Below, one piece after another: positions 8,821-15,237 of a stretch of DNA of 34,709 nucleotides (positions are counted from its first letter, which is position 1; every line of letters begins with the position of its first letter). The DNA is taken from positions 1-34,709 of the forward strand of contig JAGAAI010000042.1 of the NCBI GenBank assembly GCA_017615325.1, in the 5' to 3' direction. The notes under the pieces are model-generated. The model was not told where the DNA came from. It saw nothing but the letters and a program-made list of their open reading frames with translations, and ran no database searches. This stretch comes from Clostridiales bacterium. GTDB lineage: Bacteria > Bacillota > Clostridia > Saccharofermentanales > Saccharofermentanaceae. Made by a program: the position numbers and the translations under genes.

Positions 8821-8859
8821 GCAGCGCCGCTTCATTGTCGAGGCGGCGCTGCTGCTTTT
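8821..8859 (+). terminator. Intrinsic terminator of the large SLH gene
   Basis: A perfect 10-bp stem, GCAGCGCCGC at 8821-8830 with GCGGCGCTGC at 8843-8852, has a 12-base loop and is followed by TGCTTTT. Confidence 0.85.
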
Positions 8860-8917
8860 GATGGGTGTGGTATTATATATGAGGAACTACCAGACTTATT
8901 GATATGAGGGAATGCTT

Positions 8918-9289
8918 ATGAAGTTGATCGATCTTAAATGTCCCAACTGCGCCGCCACGATGAAATACGACGAAGCGTCGGGACAGTGTTCGTGCGACAG
9001 TTGCGGCGCAACATTCCTTGTCGAAAAGGACGACCCGGTCACTCAGTCTTCTGCGGGCGATCAGGCACAGACAATATCAGATGCACAGCTGAAGGCAGGC
9101 GAAGCCGTAGCAGCTAAGATGCCGACTTTTATCTGGGTTCTGGGCTGGATAATCATGTACCCGATCCCTGCATCGATATTGATCAACCGCAGCAAGTACT
9201 TAAGTTATCCTGCAAAGGTCACTCTGGTGATACTGGTCTGGGTCTCATATCTCATTATGCTCGTCATAGGATACCTGCAGGATCGATAA
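8918..9289 (+). CDS. Small zinc-ribbon membrane protein
   Basis: The protein has 123 residues from the ATG at 8918, chosen because GAGGG (8906-8910) is 7 bases upstream; the ATG at 8912 is only 1 base from it. The N-terminus is a four-cysteine zinc ribbon (CPNC, then CDSC with 14 residues between the pairs). After an acidic, Gln/Ala-rich spacer come two hydrophobic segments, IWVLGWIIMYPIPASIL and VTLVILVWVSYLIMLVIGYL. It resembles the zinc-ribbon membrane proteins at 24644, 28340 and 28881. A TATTAT with upstream TGG (8868-8876) may be its -10. No function is known. Confidence 0.8.
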   Translation: MKLIDLKCPNCAATMKYDEASGQCSCDSCGATFLVEKDDPVTQSSAGDQAQTISDAQLKAGEAVAAKMPTFIWVLGWIIMYPIPASILINRSKYLSYPAKVTLVILVWVSYLIMLVIGYLQDR

Positions 9290-9316
9290 GAGAGGATCGT
9301 TAAGGGAGGGGAAATC

Positions 9317-9979
9317 ATGGAACTTAAAGAAGCAATGTCACAGCGCCACACGGTGCGTAAATATTCGTCTGAACCTTTGTCTGATGCTGAGGTTAAAAAC
9401 CTTACCGAGCGCGTAGATAAGCTGAATTCTGAGTACGGTCTTGCTATTAGATTGGTTCAGGCTGATTCAGCCGGGCTCAATGCTTTTGCCAAGACGTTTA
9501 TGTCGAGCGGAGTAAAAGACTACTTCGTGCTTGCGGCCTCCGCTGCTCCTGATGCTGAGGAACGCCTGGGATACGCGTCCGCTGACCTTATGTTATATGC
9601 CCAGACCATCGGTCTTAACACCTGGTGGATAGGCGGTACTTTCAACAAGAAACACATATCTGAACTTGCCCCGGGTAAGTTTGTACCCGGTATTGTAGTC
9701 GTTGGTCACGGCGCTGTTGATGGAGTGCCCCATAAGAGCAAGCCTGCTGATAAGGTGAGCGAGTATAAGGGAGGATCTGCGCCTGAGTGGTTTACTGCCG
9801 GGGTTGAGGCTGCCTTGCTCGCGCCCACTGCGCTGAACCGCCAGAAGTTTATGCTGGTCGGCGAGAGTAGTAAGGTCTTGTTGAGCTATGCCTCGGGCCC
9901 CATGTCGGGTGCTGACAAGGGAATAGTCAAGTATCACTTCGAATTGGGCGCAGGAAAAGAGAATTTCGAGTGGGCATGA
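9317..9979 (+). CDS. Nitroreductase-family flavoprotein (TM1586-type)
   Basis: The protein has 220 residues with GGGAGGGGAAATC directly before the ATG. The N-terminus, LKEAMSQRHTVRKYSSEPLS, is the classic nitroreductase opening, where the Arg-His/Arg-x-Tyr residues contact FMN phosphate. The centre (SADLMLYAQTIGLNTWWIGG) and the tail (GVEAALLAPTALNRQKFML) match the two half-domains of the TM1586-like nitroreductase branch. A cytoplasmic FMN enzyme using NAD(P)H is expected; the substrate cannot be told. It begins 27 bp after the zinc-ribbon gene and may be cotranscribed with it. A weak stem at 9995-10009 lacks a T tract and is not called a terminator. Confidence 0.88.
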   Translation: MELKEAMSQRHTVRKYSSEPLSDAEVKNLTERVDKLNSEYGLAIRLVQADSAGLNAFAKTFMSSGVKDYFVLAASAAPDAEERLGYASADLMLYAQTIGLNTWWIGGTFNKKHISELAPGKFVPGIVVVGHGAVDGVPHKSKPADKVSEYKGGSAPEWFTAGVEAALLAPTALNRQKFMLVGESSKVLLSYASGPMSGADKGIVKYHFELGAGKENFEWA

Positions 9980-10043
9980 GGCCATTTTGTCCGGTGTAAC
10001 ATTGTTACAAAGCTTGAATATTCAGACCTTTCGAGGGTTTGTT

Positions 10044-10156
10044 ATGATTTCCAACAAAAAGTTCCGCAAATGGAGTGGATTGCGGAAGAATCTGTTGAAA
10101 ATGATTTCCAATAATCCTTCCGCAATCTGAGAGGATTTGTGGAAGGAGTGTTGGAT
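10044..10156. repeat. Two tandem imperfect 57-bp repeats with internal hairpins
   Basis: Copy A (10044-10100) and copy B (10101-10156) both start ATGATTTCCAA, and both contain TTCCGCAA followed 10-11 bases later by its inverted partner (TTGCGGAA in A, TTGTGGAA in B). They end in related (T/G)GTTG(A/G) sequence. The region 9980-10213 has no convincing gene; the minus-strand frame over it mostly translates the repeat. The rest of this 285-bp interval holds only the terminator at 10214-10258. It could be an extragenic palindromic element or a small RNA with two hairpins. Confidence 0.65.
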
Positions 10157-10213
10157 CCGTAGCCAGATAAGGTCACGATCAGCCGACAATATGAAATTGA
10201 AATAAGGCGTCCG

Positions 10214-10258
10214 AAAAAGAATCCTTATTTCAGAAAGTCCCACACTTTCTGAAATAAG
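10214..10258 (-). terminator. Intrinsic terminator of the minus-strand unknown gene
   Basis: A perfect 15-bp stem, 10224-10238 against 10244-10258, has a 5-base loop. Read on the minus strand it is followed by GATTCTTTTTC, a good U tract. It begins 7 bp beyond the stop codon of the gene at 10265-10840. Confidence 0.9.
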
Positions 10259-10264
10259 AGTTCT

Positions 10265-10840
10265 TCACAACAACTCATATTCATGGATTTCCTCGGCGAT
10301 CCCTTCTGTATAGTGGTAGTCAGGATAGTTTTTGGGAAACGGACTGTAACTGTTAATGACAGGCGGCTCCAGATCACCATCATGCTTGATTACATATTCT
10401 ATGGCGTATGCAAATTCACTGAGAAATGCCTGTTCAAGGATACAGGCTTGCATGCTGCAGACGATGTCTGCGATCTGCCAGATCATCTTGTGTATATGGA
10501 TAGCCTCTTCTTTGGTGACGGTCTTGCCAAGCCTTTCAAGGAGAGAAGCTACTTCTTCCGGAGTTTCTGTGGGTCCTTCGAAGATCCACTGTTTATAAGT
10601 GTTTATCGGGAGTTTATGGTATTCGCCGTCCTTGCCCCGGTAGACAGGACATGAGACCTTCTCCAGAAGGACGGCTGCAACGATCAGATGATTCTTGAAC
10701 TCGGGACTGTCAGGTTCGCAGGTAAAGCATCGCAGGATCGAATTGTTGGCATGGTGGGCATTATCCCATAGCACCGTGCGGGCAGCCTTTTTGGTGGTAG
10801 GGATCTGTCTCGAATGAAGATATATAAAGTTCTTGGGCAT
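10265..10840 (-). CDS. Unknown protein, 191 residues
   Basis: I do not recognise this family. It has a strong ribosome binding site (AAAGGAGATCC before the ATG) and a strong terminator, so it is a real, probably single-gene unit. It is cytoplasmic (no signal or membrane segment), His-, Glu- and Tyr-rich. It includes WDNAHHANNSILRCFTCEP near residues 25-43, a central TETPEEVASLLERLGKTVTKEEAIHIH helix region and an acidic C-terminus. Upstream on the minus strand is TTGACA (10887-10892) overlapping a motif shared with the WYL gene's promoter region (see 10889-10902), so it may belong to that regulator's regulon. The His/Cys residues could bind metal, but no known motif is evident. Confidence 0.7.
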   Translation of the reverse strand: MPKNFIYLHSRQIPTTKKAARTVLWDNAHHANNSILRCFTCEPDSPEFKNHLIVAAVLLEKVSCPVYRGKDGEYHKLPINTYKQWIFEGPTETPEEVASLLERLGKTVTKEEAIHIHKMIWQIADIVCSMQACILEQAFLSEFAYAIEYVIKHDGDLEPPVINSYSPFPKNYPDYHYTEGIAEEIHEYELL

Positions 10841-10888
10841 ATTCTGGATCTCCTTTCTTCACGAAAAATATTAAGAAAAGGAATGTGT

Positions 10889-10902
10889 CAAAAAAGTCCC
10901 AT
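10889..10902 (-). promoter_or_regulatory. Operator-like motif in the promoter of the minus-strand unknown gene
   Basis: Read on the minus strand this is ATGGGACTTTTTTG, continuing as (A/G)CACA. The same block occurs at 13196-13209 beside the WYL regulator promoter. Here the end of the motif overlaps the TTGACA -35 candidate of the 10265-10840 gene. A shared regulator is inferred. Confidence 0.5.
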
Positions 10903-10940
10903 GATCGCAGTCGGACAGATTTCATGACGATAAAGATCCG

Positions 10941-10969
10941 TTGACGCTATACGGGGCAGGTGCTACAAT
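10941..10969 (+). promoter_or_regulatory. Promoter of the antisense RNA
   Basis: TTGACG (10941-10946) and TACAAT (10964-10969) are 17 bp apart, with a TGC extended -10 directly before the second. No open frame with a ribosome binding site follows; a terminator ends the transcript about 90 bases later, as expected for a small RNA. Confidence 0.82.
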
Positions 10970-10975
10970 ATGCAT

Positions 10976-11067
10976 AAGAAAGCACAGTCTGCAAAGACGG
11001 TTGCTTCCGAGATGAGTTTTTTGATTACCTCACCACAGGAGAGCCATCCTGGGTGAGGTTTTTATTT
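10976..11067 (+). ncRNA. Antisense RNA antitoxin of a type I toxin-antitoxin pair
   Basis: A transcript of about 90 nucleotides is defined by the strong promoter at 10941-10969 and the terminator at 11028-11067. It is convergent with a 42-codon toxin-like gene on the other strand whose stop codon (11062-11064) lies inside this RNA's U tract. Toxin mRNA running past its stop would be perfectly complementary to the whole RNA. This is the layout of txpA/RatA and bsrG/SR4 in Bacillus, where the RNA pairs with the 3' part of the toxin mRNA. The RNA ends are predictions from promoter and terminator positions. Confidence 0.75.
11028..11067 (+). terminator. Intrinsic terminator of the antisense RNA
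   Basis: CCTCACC, a bulged A and CAGGA pair with TCCTG and GGTGAGG around the loop GAGCCA, followed by TTTTTATTT. The U tract exists only on the plus strand. The stem would also form in the toxin mRNA 3' region. Confidence 0.92.
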
Positions 11068-11190
11068 CCGCCGATATCTGGAATCGAAGATCCCGATAAG
11101 GAACGTCAATAGCTTCAACAACAGAGTTATTGAAGCTATGACCAAAGTGATAATTCCTATCACGATAGAGATAATTTCAATTTCTGTCAT
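11062..11190 (-). CDS. Type I toxin-like small hydrophobic peptide (holin-like toxin)
   Basis: This 42-residue peptide begins MTEIEIISIVIGIITLVIAS, continues as a single long hydrophobic segment and ends in the basic tail DSRYRRK. That is the architecture of Firmicutes type I membrane toxins (TxpA/BsrG and holin-like toxins): short acidic N-terminus, one membrane helix, charged tail. A very strong Shine-Dalgarno (AAAGGAGG, 11207 down to 11200) lies 9 bases before the start, and an extended -10 promoter and a leader hairpin lie upstream. The convergent overlapping RNA is the probable antitoxin. Overproduction of such peptides depolarises or disrupts the membrane; that is family knowledge, not shown here. 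Confidence 0.78.
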   Translation of the reverse strand: MTEIEIISIVIGIITLVIASITLLLKLLTFLIGIFDSRYRRK

Positions 11191-11216
11191 ATCCGCAGCC
11201 CTCCTTTTCCAAACTC

Positions 11217-11237
11217 TCCCGGAGAATAACTCCGGGA
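11217..11237 (-). other. Leader hairpin in the toxin mRNA
   Basis: An 8-bp stem, TCCCGGAG with CTCCGGGA, surrounds a 5-base loop and ends 9 bases upstream of the toxin's ribosome binding site. Leaders of type I toxin mRNAs are commonly structured to delay translation; whether this stem does so is inference. Confidence 0.6.
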
Positions 11238-11277
11238 TGTATTACGTACTCGGAAGGCAACCGCCCATTAAGCAGGC

Positions 11278-11318
11278 TATGCTATATATGATTATAGCAT
11301 AAAAAGAACAAATGTTCA
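11278..11318 (-). promoter_or_regulatory. Toxin promoter within a palindrome
   Basis: On the minus strand a perfect TATAAT (11296 down to 11291) is preceded by TGC (extended -10), with TGAACA 16 bp upstream (11318 to 11313). A 9-bp inverted repeat, TATGCTATA (11278-11286) and TATAGCATA (11293-11301), brackets the -10 box and could be an operator. Confidence 0.7.
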
Positions 11319-11352
11319 TATAATATCAAGAAAAAAATCAGACATAAAAGTA

Positions 11353-11371
11353 ACTTCCCAAGTGACCACTT
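11353..11371 (+). repeat. Copy 1 of the ACTTNNNAAGTGACCACTT motif
   Basis: ACTTCCCAAGTGACCACTT lies in the gap between the toxin and the AAA-protease gene. The inner AAGTG and CACTT form a short dyad around AC. The other copies are at 19775-19793 and 23253-23271, all on the same strand. Confidence 0.6.
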
Positions 11372-11438
11372 CCCAATGATCCCTATGTAAAATGACGGCA
11401 GAATCAGAAGCAGGGATAGCATTTGAGCGGGTTTTCGA

Positions 11439-11474
11439 GATGTACCAATTATGGTGCATCGCTCCTTCTATAAT
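11439..11474 (+). promoter_or_regulatory. Promoter with operator-like dyad before the AAA-M41 gene
   Basis: A perfect TATAAT lies at 11469-11474. Its poor -35 region falls inside an inverted repeat, GATGTACCA (11439-11447) and TGGTGCATC (11452-11460), with one mismatch in nine. A weak -35 covered by a dyad suggests control by a DNA-binding protein. Predicted start is near 11481. Confidence 0.6.
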
Positions 11475-11524
11475 CGTGATCAGAACACGAGGGAAATGTT
11501 CAAAATATATAAGGAGATAGTGCC

Positions 11525-12772
11525 ATGAGAGAGTTAGACAAAGTAATAGGTTATGAGTATGTTAAGAAAGAGCTTTATAAGGTTTTGGATATCATCCATG
11601 ATCCTGAGAAGTATAAAGCTTTGGGTGTGTCTGCGCCAAAGGGTATCCTGCTTGAGGGCAAGCCCGGCATCGGCAAAACTCTTCTTGCCAAGTCATTTAT
11701 TGCAGATAGTGGCCTAAATGCGGTCATAATTCGCAAGGACAGACCTGACGGGGATTTTGTTGACTATATCCGGGAGTCTTTCGAGAAGGCGGTAGAGAAT
11801 TCCCCTTCAATTATCCTTCTTGATGATATGGATAAGTTCGCAAATGAAGATGATTACCATCGTAATGCTGAAGAGTATGTGACTGTTCAGGCTTGTATTG
11901 ACGAAGTGAAGGGAAAAGATGTTTATGTAATTGCAACATGCAACAGAATGAGGTCACTTCCCGAGTCGCTTTATAGGCACGGCCGTTTTGATAGAACTTT
12001 TTTCATGTGTTTTCCTAGGGGAGAAGATGCACAGAAGATCATTTCCTATTATCTTAAAGATAAAAAACTAGGTGATGATATTGATGTTGAAGAGATCACA
12101 AGATTCAGTGAAGGTCATTCCTGTGCAGCTCTTGAGACAGTGGTTAACGAAGCAGGCATAATGGCAGCTTATGAGGACAGGAAATTCATAAGCCAGGAAG
12201 ATCTCAAGACGGCCTGCCTCAGGATCATTCACGATGTCGATGATAATTGGGACATCATACCCGATGAAAGCATCCGGAGGGTTGCAGTTCATGAAGCCGG
12301 ACATGCAGTCATGATCGAACATTTTAATCCGGGTAATGTAAATTTCGTTACGGTTGGCGGAATGGTCAGTGAAAAAGACGATGTTCATTCTAACGAGTCT
12401 TTTGCTAAGCAGGAAAATCAGATCATGACTAGTCTTGCAGGAAAGGCAGCGACGGAACTTATCCTCAATGAGATCGATATGGGCGCAAATAAAGATCTGC
12501 ATATGGCCTACGATCATTTAAGGAGGCTGCTCGATAATGTTGCTTCTTATGATTTCAACTCCTGGTGCCATGGGGATGAGACATCTAGTCTGATTTATGA
12601 TCACTTGGATGCAGTTGCAGGAGGAGAGATGTCCCGTTACTACATGATGACCAAGAGGATCCTTTCTGAAAACAAAGCATTTCTTGAGAAACTTATCGAT
12701 GAACTGATAGAAAAGAAGACCTTGTCATACAAGGATATAGCTAAGATCAAGGAAAAAATGAAAAAGAGGTGA
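11525..12772 (+). CDS. Soluble FtsH-like AAA+ ATPase with M41 zinc-peptidase domain
   Basis: The protein has 415 residues. The AAA+ module has Walker A GKPGIGKT (45-52), Walker B IILLDDMD (96-103), the polar CN pair at 139-140 and arginine fingers in RHGRFDR (151-157). The peptidase module has the zinc motif HEAGH (256-260) and the third ligand Asp324 in ANKDLHMAY, as in FtsH. True FtsH is about 600-650 residues with two N-terminal membrane helices and an external domain. Those are absent, so this should be a cytoplasmic hexameric ATP-dependent protease. AAGGAG precedes the start. The gene is followed 5 bp later by a small unknown gene that may encode an adaptor or substrate. It is a divergent accessory paralogue, not the housekeeping protease. 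Confidence 0.88.
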   Translation: MRELDKVIGYEYVKKELYKVLDIIHDPEKYKALGVSAPKGILLEGKPGIGKTLLAKSFIADSGLNAVIIRKDRPDGDFVDYIRESFEKAVENSPSIILLDDMDKFANEDDYHRNAEEYVTVQACIDEVKGKDVYVIATCNRMRSLPESLYRHGRFDRTFFMCFPRGEDAQKIISYYLKDKKLGDDIDVEEITRFSEGHSCAALETVVNEAGIMAAYEDRKFISQEDLKTACLRIIHDVDDNWDIIPDESIRRVAVHEAGHAVMIEHFNPGNVNFVTVGGMVSEKDDVHSNESFAKQENQIMTSLAGKAATELILNEIDMGANKDLHMAYDHLRRLLDNVASYDFNSWCHGDETSSLIYDHLDAVAGGEMSRYYMMTKRILSENKAFLEKLIDELIEKKTLSYKDIAKIKEKMKKR

Positions 12773-12777
12773 TAGGC

Positions 12778-13164
12778 ATGGGAAATAATAGAGCTGGTTA
12801 CTATGCGAAGTATTATTCTGTTTTGTTTGATCCTTGCGAGGATTACAGCTATGTAGCTCCATGGATGGAATTATTGAAACGTCTGGACGAACTATGTGAC
12901 CGCCGTGAAGAACTTATAGATCAGGGAGGCGGTTACCGGAATATCGCGTCCTATCAGCCGGGAAATAATCCACAGAGAAGGCTGACAGAAGAAGAAGTTC
13001 ATTTCGCCTTGCCTGAGGATCTTAACTGGGTTGATGAAATTGATCTTGCCATAACTCTTGCAAAAAAGGATCTGATAGAAGATTGGGGGCTCAATGTTGA
13101 TCTTATCGTCGAGCCGCTTGTTGATCAGATTTCAGGGCAGATGGTACTGCCAATCGCCGGATAA
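12778..13164 (+). CDS. Unknown 128-residue protein coupled to the FtsH-like protease
   Basis: The ATG at 12778 is preferred because GAGGTG (12766-12771) is 6 bases upstream; a GTG at 12769 overlaps that site. The protein is acidic and soluble, starts MGNNRAGYYAKYYSVLFDPC, and carries Trp/Tyr-rich patches and a possible helical LTEEEVHFALPEDLNWVDEI segment. I do not recognise a family. The 5-bp gap to the protease gene points to cotranscription and translational coupling, so a role as adaptor, inhibitor or dedicated substrate is a reasonable but unproven idea. Confidence 0.72.
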   Translation: MGNNRAGYYAKYYSVLFDPCEDYSYVAPWMELLKRLDELCDRREELIDQGGGYRNIASYQPGNNPQRRLTEEEVHFALPEDLNWVDEIDLAITLAKKDLIEDWGLNVDLIVEPLVDQISGQMVLPIAG

Positions 13165-13181
13165 GTTGATATTGTGGTGGA

Positions 13182-13209
13182 TATAATGCGTGTGCCAAAA
13201 AAGTCCCAT
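13182..13209 (+). promoter_or_regulatory. WYL-gene promoter and shared operator-like motif
   Basis: A perfect TATAAT (13182-13187) is followed by CAAAAAAGTCCCAT (13196-13209), which covers the expected transcription start. The same 14-mer, inverted relative to its target gene, occurs at 10889-10902. Position just after the -10 suits an autorepressor. No good -35 is seen. Confidence 0.55.
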
Positions 13210-13265
13210 TCTATTCTTTAAGATGTTAAACTATGGGTAACATAGAGAAAAGGCAGGATGACACT

Positions 13266-14303
13266 ATGGCTACACCTACCAAGAAGATGATCCCGGTCTT
13301 AATACTGAAGATTCTGCGCGAAAAAACTGACAGCGAACACACGCTGAGCCAGACAGACATCATCAGGATACTGGAGACCGAGTACGATCTTAAGGTAGAG
13401 CGTAAAGCCGTGCGCCATAATCTCGACTATCTCATCGAAATGGGTTATCCGATCGAATACACCGAGATAGAGAGACAGGGAAAGGGAGAGCGTAACACCA
13501 TAATCTCCAATCTCTGGATCTCCCGGGATTTTACGGATGGCGAGCTCAGGCTCCTGATCGACAGTCTTCTGTTTTCGCACCACATTCCTCACAAGCAGTG
13601 TATCGAACTGGCCCAGAAGCTCGAAAACCTTTCCAATGAATACTTCAAGTCTTATGTAAAACACATTGCGACTTTGCCTGATGCAGGTATTTCCAATCCG
13701 GAACTCTTTCTCAATATCGAACTGTTGGATAAGGCGATCGAGACAAAGCGCAAGATCTCTTTCCAGTACTTAGACATATCGACTGATAAGAAGATGTACC
13801 CGAAGACAAAAGCTGACGGCACTATCCGAGAGTACATCGTAAGTCCCTATCAGATGGCAGCTAAAGACGGTAAGTACTATCTTATCTGCAACTACGATAA
13901 ATACGATGATGTCTCCAACTACAGGATCGACCGCATGAAAAACATCCAGATCCTGGAAGATCGGATCAAGCCGTTCAAGTCTCTTAAAGATTCCGGCAAG
14001 ACAGATCTCAACTTAGGTTCCTATATGAGTGAACATATATACATGTATTCGAGTGGCAATGTCAATGCGCGATTCAGGATCGTTCGCCCCATGATCGCGG
14101 ACATCATTGACATCTTCGGCAAGAACGTCCGCTTCGAAGACGAGACAGACGAGTTCGTAACCGTCAGGGCAAACGTCACGGAAGCAGCCATGCTCCAGTT
14201 CGCCAAGAGTTACGCCCCGGATGTCGTAATCCTCGAACCACAGTCTCTTGTTGAGGAGATGAAAGAATGGGCGAAGAAAGTAAGGAAGGTTTATGGAGAA
14301 TAA
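13266..14303 (+). CDS. WYL-domain transcriptional regulator
   Basis: The protein has about 345 residues from the ATG at 13266 (AGGCAGG upstream; a longer start at 13233 has no ribosome site). The N-terminus is a helix-turn-helix-like region (LSQTDIIRILETEYDLKVER) continuing into RKAVRHNLDYLIEMGYPI. The WYL domain (about 153-222) contains KRKISFQYLD, YIVSPYQMAAKDGKYYLIC and SNYRIDRMKNI, an SH3-like ligand-sensing fold. A C-terminal WCX-like region follows (ARFRIVRPMI to VVILEPQSLVEEMKEWAKKV). Such proteins regulate defence and DNA-damage genes and may bind nucleic acid or nucleotide ligands. Its last 11 bases overlap the next gene, implying joint expression. Confidence 0.9.
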   Translation: MATPTKKMIPVLILKILREKTDSEHTLSQTDIIRILETEYDLKVERKAVRHNLDYLIEMGYPIEYTEIERQGKGERNTIISNLWISRDFTDGELRLLIDSLLFSHHIPHKQCIELAQKLENLSNEYFKSYVKHIATLPDAGISNPELFLNIELLDKAIETKRKISFQYLDISTDKKMYPKTKADGTIREYIVSPYQMAAKDGKYYLICNYDKYDDVSNYRIDRMKNIQILEDRIKPFKSLKDSGKTDLNLGSYMSEHIYMYSSGNVNARFRIVRPMIADIIDIFGKNVRFEDETDEFVTVRANVTEAAMLQFAKSYAPDVVILEPQSLVEEMKEWAKKVRKVYGE

Positions 14304-15081
14304 TAAAAAACTTAATGTAGAAACATTTGTTAATAGATGTTTGGAACTGGTTAGTCGTGGAGAAATAAATCTTGAAGGTGATTTTGCAACGGAAAATGCG
14401 GAAGAGTATTTCTATAATAGTTTAGTTTTTTGTTTGTTGGATGCAGTTTTTTCAATGGGTGCACATTATAAATCTGCAAAGAATGTGGTAATTAACTATG
14501 CAAACAGATTCGATTTGAATGAAGAAATCTATCACCTAAAAGAAGAACAACCAACAGATTATCATAAAATAGAGGACTTCATTAAAAACTATGAAAGATT
14601 TCAAGATAATAAATGTAAAAATGAACCTTCCTTTGCAAAATGCATATTGAAAAATACACAGAGAACATCATCTACAGGGTATTCAATACTAAAAGCTGAA
14701 GCCTGCTATAAAATCGCTCAAAAACTGCAAGAATATAAAATCAATACAATCTCTGAGTTCCGTGAAATAATGAGAGAAAAAGACATATTTGTAAGGATAA
14801 AAAGCGAGATATGTTCTGTGACGGGACAAAGTAGTGGTATTATGTTCAATTACTTGTGCATGCTTGCTGGTGATGACTATACAGTCAAACCAGATAGATG
14901 GATAAAACGTTTTTTGAATGATGAAAAAATATTCGAAGAATCCGATAATGATAATATATCAGATGACTATATACTGGAATTGTTCATAAGTTCATGCGAG
15001 ATATTAAAAAAAACATATTCCCAAATAACTCCCAGATATTTGGATTATCAGATATGGAAGTACAAAAAATCAGTTAAGTAA
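14293..15081 (+). CDS. Unknown AT-rich protein with HhH-GPD-like segment
   Basis: This 262-residue protein overlaps the end of the WYL gene by 11 bp, with GGAAGG as ribosome site inside the WYL frame. It is clearly more AT-rich than the WYL gene, suggesting recent acquisition. Residues about 136-205 look like a helix-hairpin-helix glycosylase core: a helical run, then SVTGQSSGIMFNYLCMLAGD and, shortly after, VKPDRWIKRF with Asp201 where HhH-GPD enzymes place their catalytic Asp. The usual GVGxxTA hairpin is not well conserved, so this is a remote resemblance. A DNA-damage or defence role would suit the WYL pairing, but no function is assigned. Confidence 0.6.
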   Translation: MENNKKLNVETFVNRCLELVSRGEINLEGDFATENAEEYFYNSLVFCLLDAVFSMGAHYKSAKNVVINYANRFDLNEEIYHLKEEQPTDYHKIEDFIKNYERFQDNKCKNEPSFAKCILKNTQRTSSTGYSILKAEACYKIAQKLQEYKINTISEFREIMREKDIFVRIKSEICSVTGQSSGIMFNYLCMLAGDDYTVKPDRWIKRFLNDEKIFEESDNDNISDDYILELFISSCEILKKTYSQITPRYLDYQIWKYKKSVK

Positions 15082-15126
15082 AAAATAGTAAATGATCATT
15101 GATAATTAAGCGATTCATATTTATCT

Positions 15127-15237
15127 ATGAGTGAAGAACAAAAACAATTTGATAATATACCTGACAGCGAAGTCAATGAACTAGCAACGAAGTTGATAGA
15201 TGAATTCGATGAAGCTTTTAAGGAGCTTGCTAAATGA
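15127..15237 (+). CDS. 36-residue Doc antitoxin candidate
   Basis: The small frame encodes MSEEQKQFDNIPDSEVNELA followed by TKLIDEFDEAFKELAK. Its stop overlaps the start of the Doc gene as ATGA, the arrangement of antitoxin-toxin pairs. The ending EFDEAFKELAK matches the C-terminal helix that Phd-type antitoxins insert into Doc. No DNA-binding domain is present: an in-frame stop at 15103 and no upstream start limit its length. There is no clear ribosome site. A perfect palindrome AATGATCATT (15091-15100) lies just upstream. Confidence 0.7.
   Translation: MSEEQKQFDNIPDSEVNELATKLIDEFDEAFKELAK

Noticed and set aside
9995..10009. Terminator after the nitroreductase gene
   Set aside because: TGTAAC and GTTACA can pair, but only 6 bp and no T tract follows.
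10022..10243. Minus-strand frame of 73 codons
   Set aside because: It runs through the 57-bp tandem repeat and the terminator, lacks a credible ribosome site, and its sequence mostly reflects the repeat.
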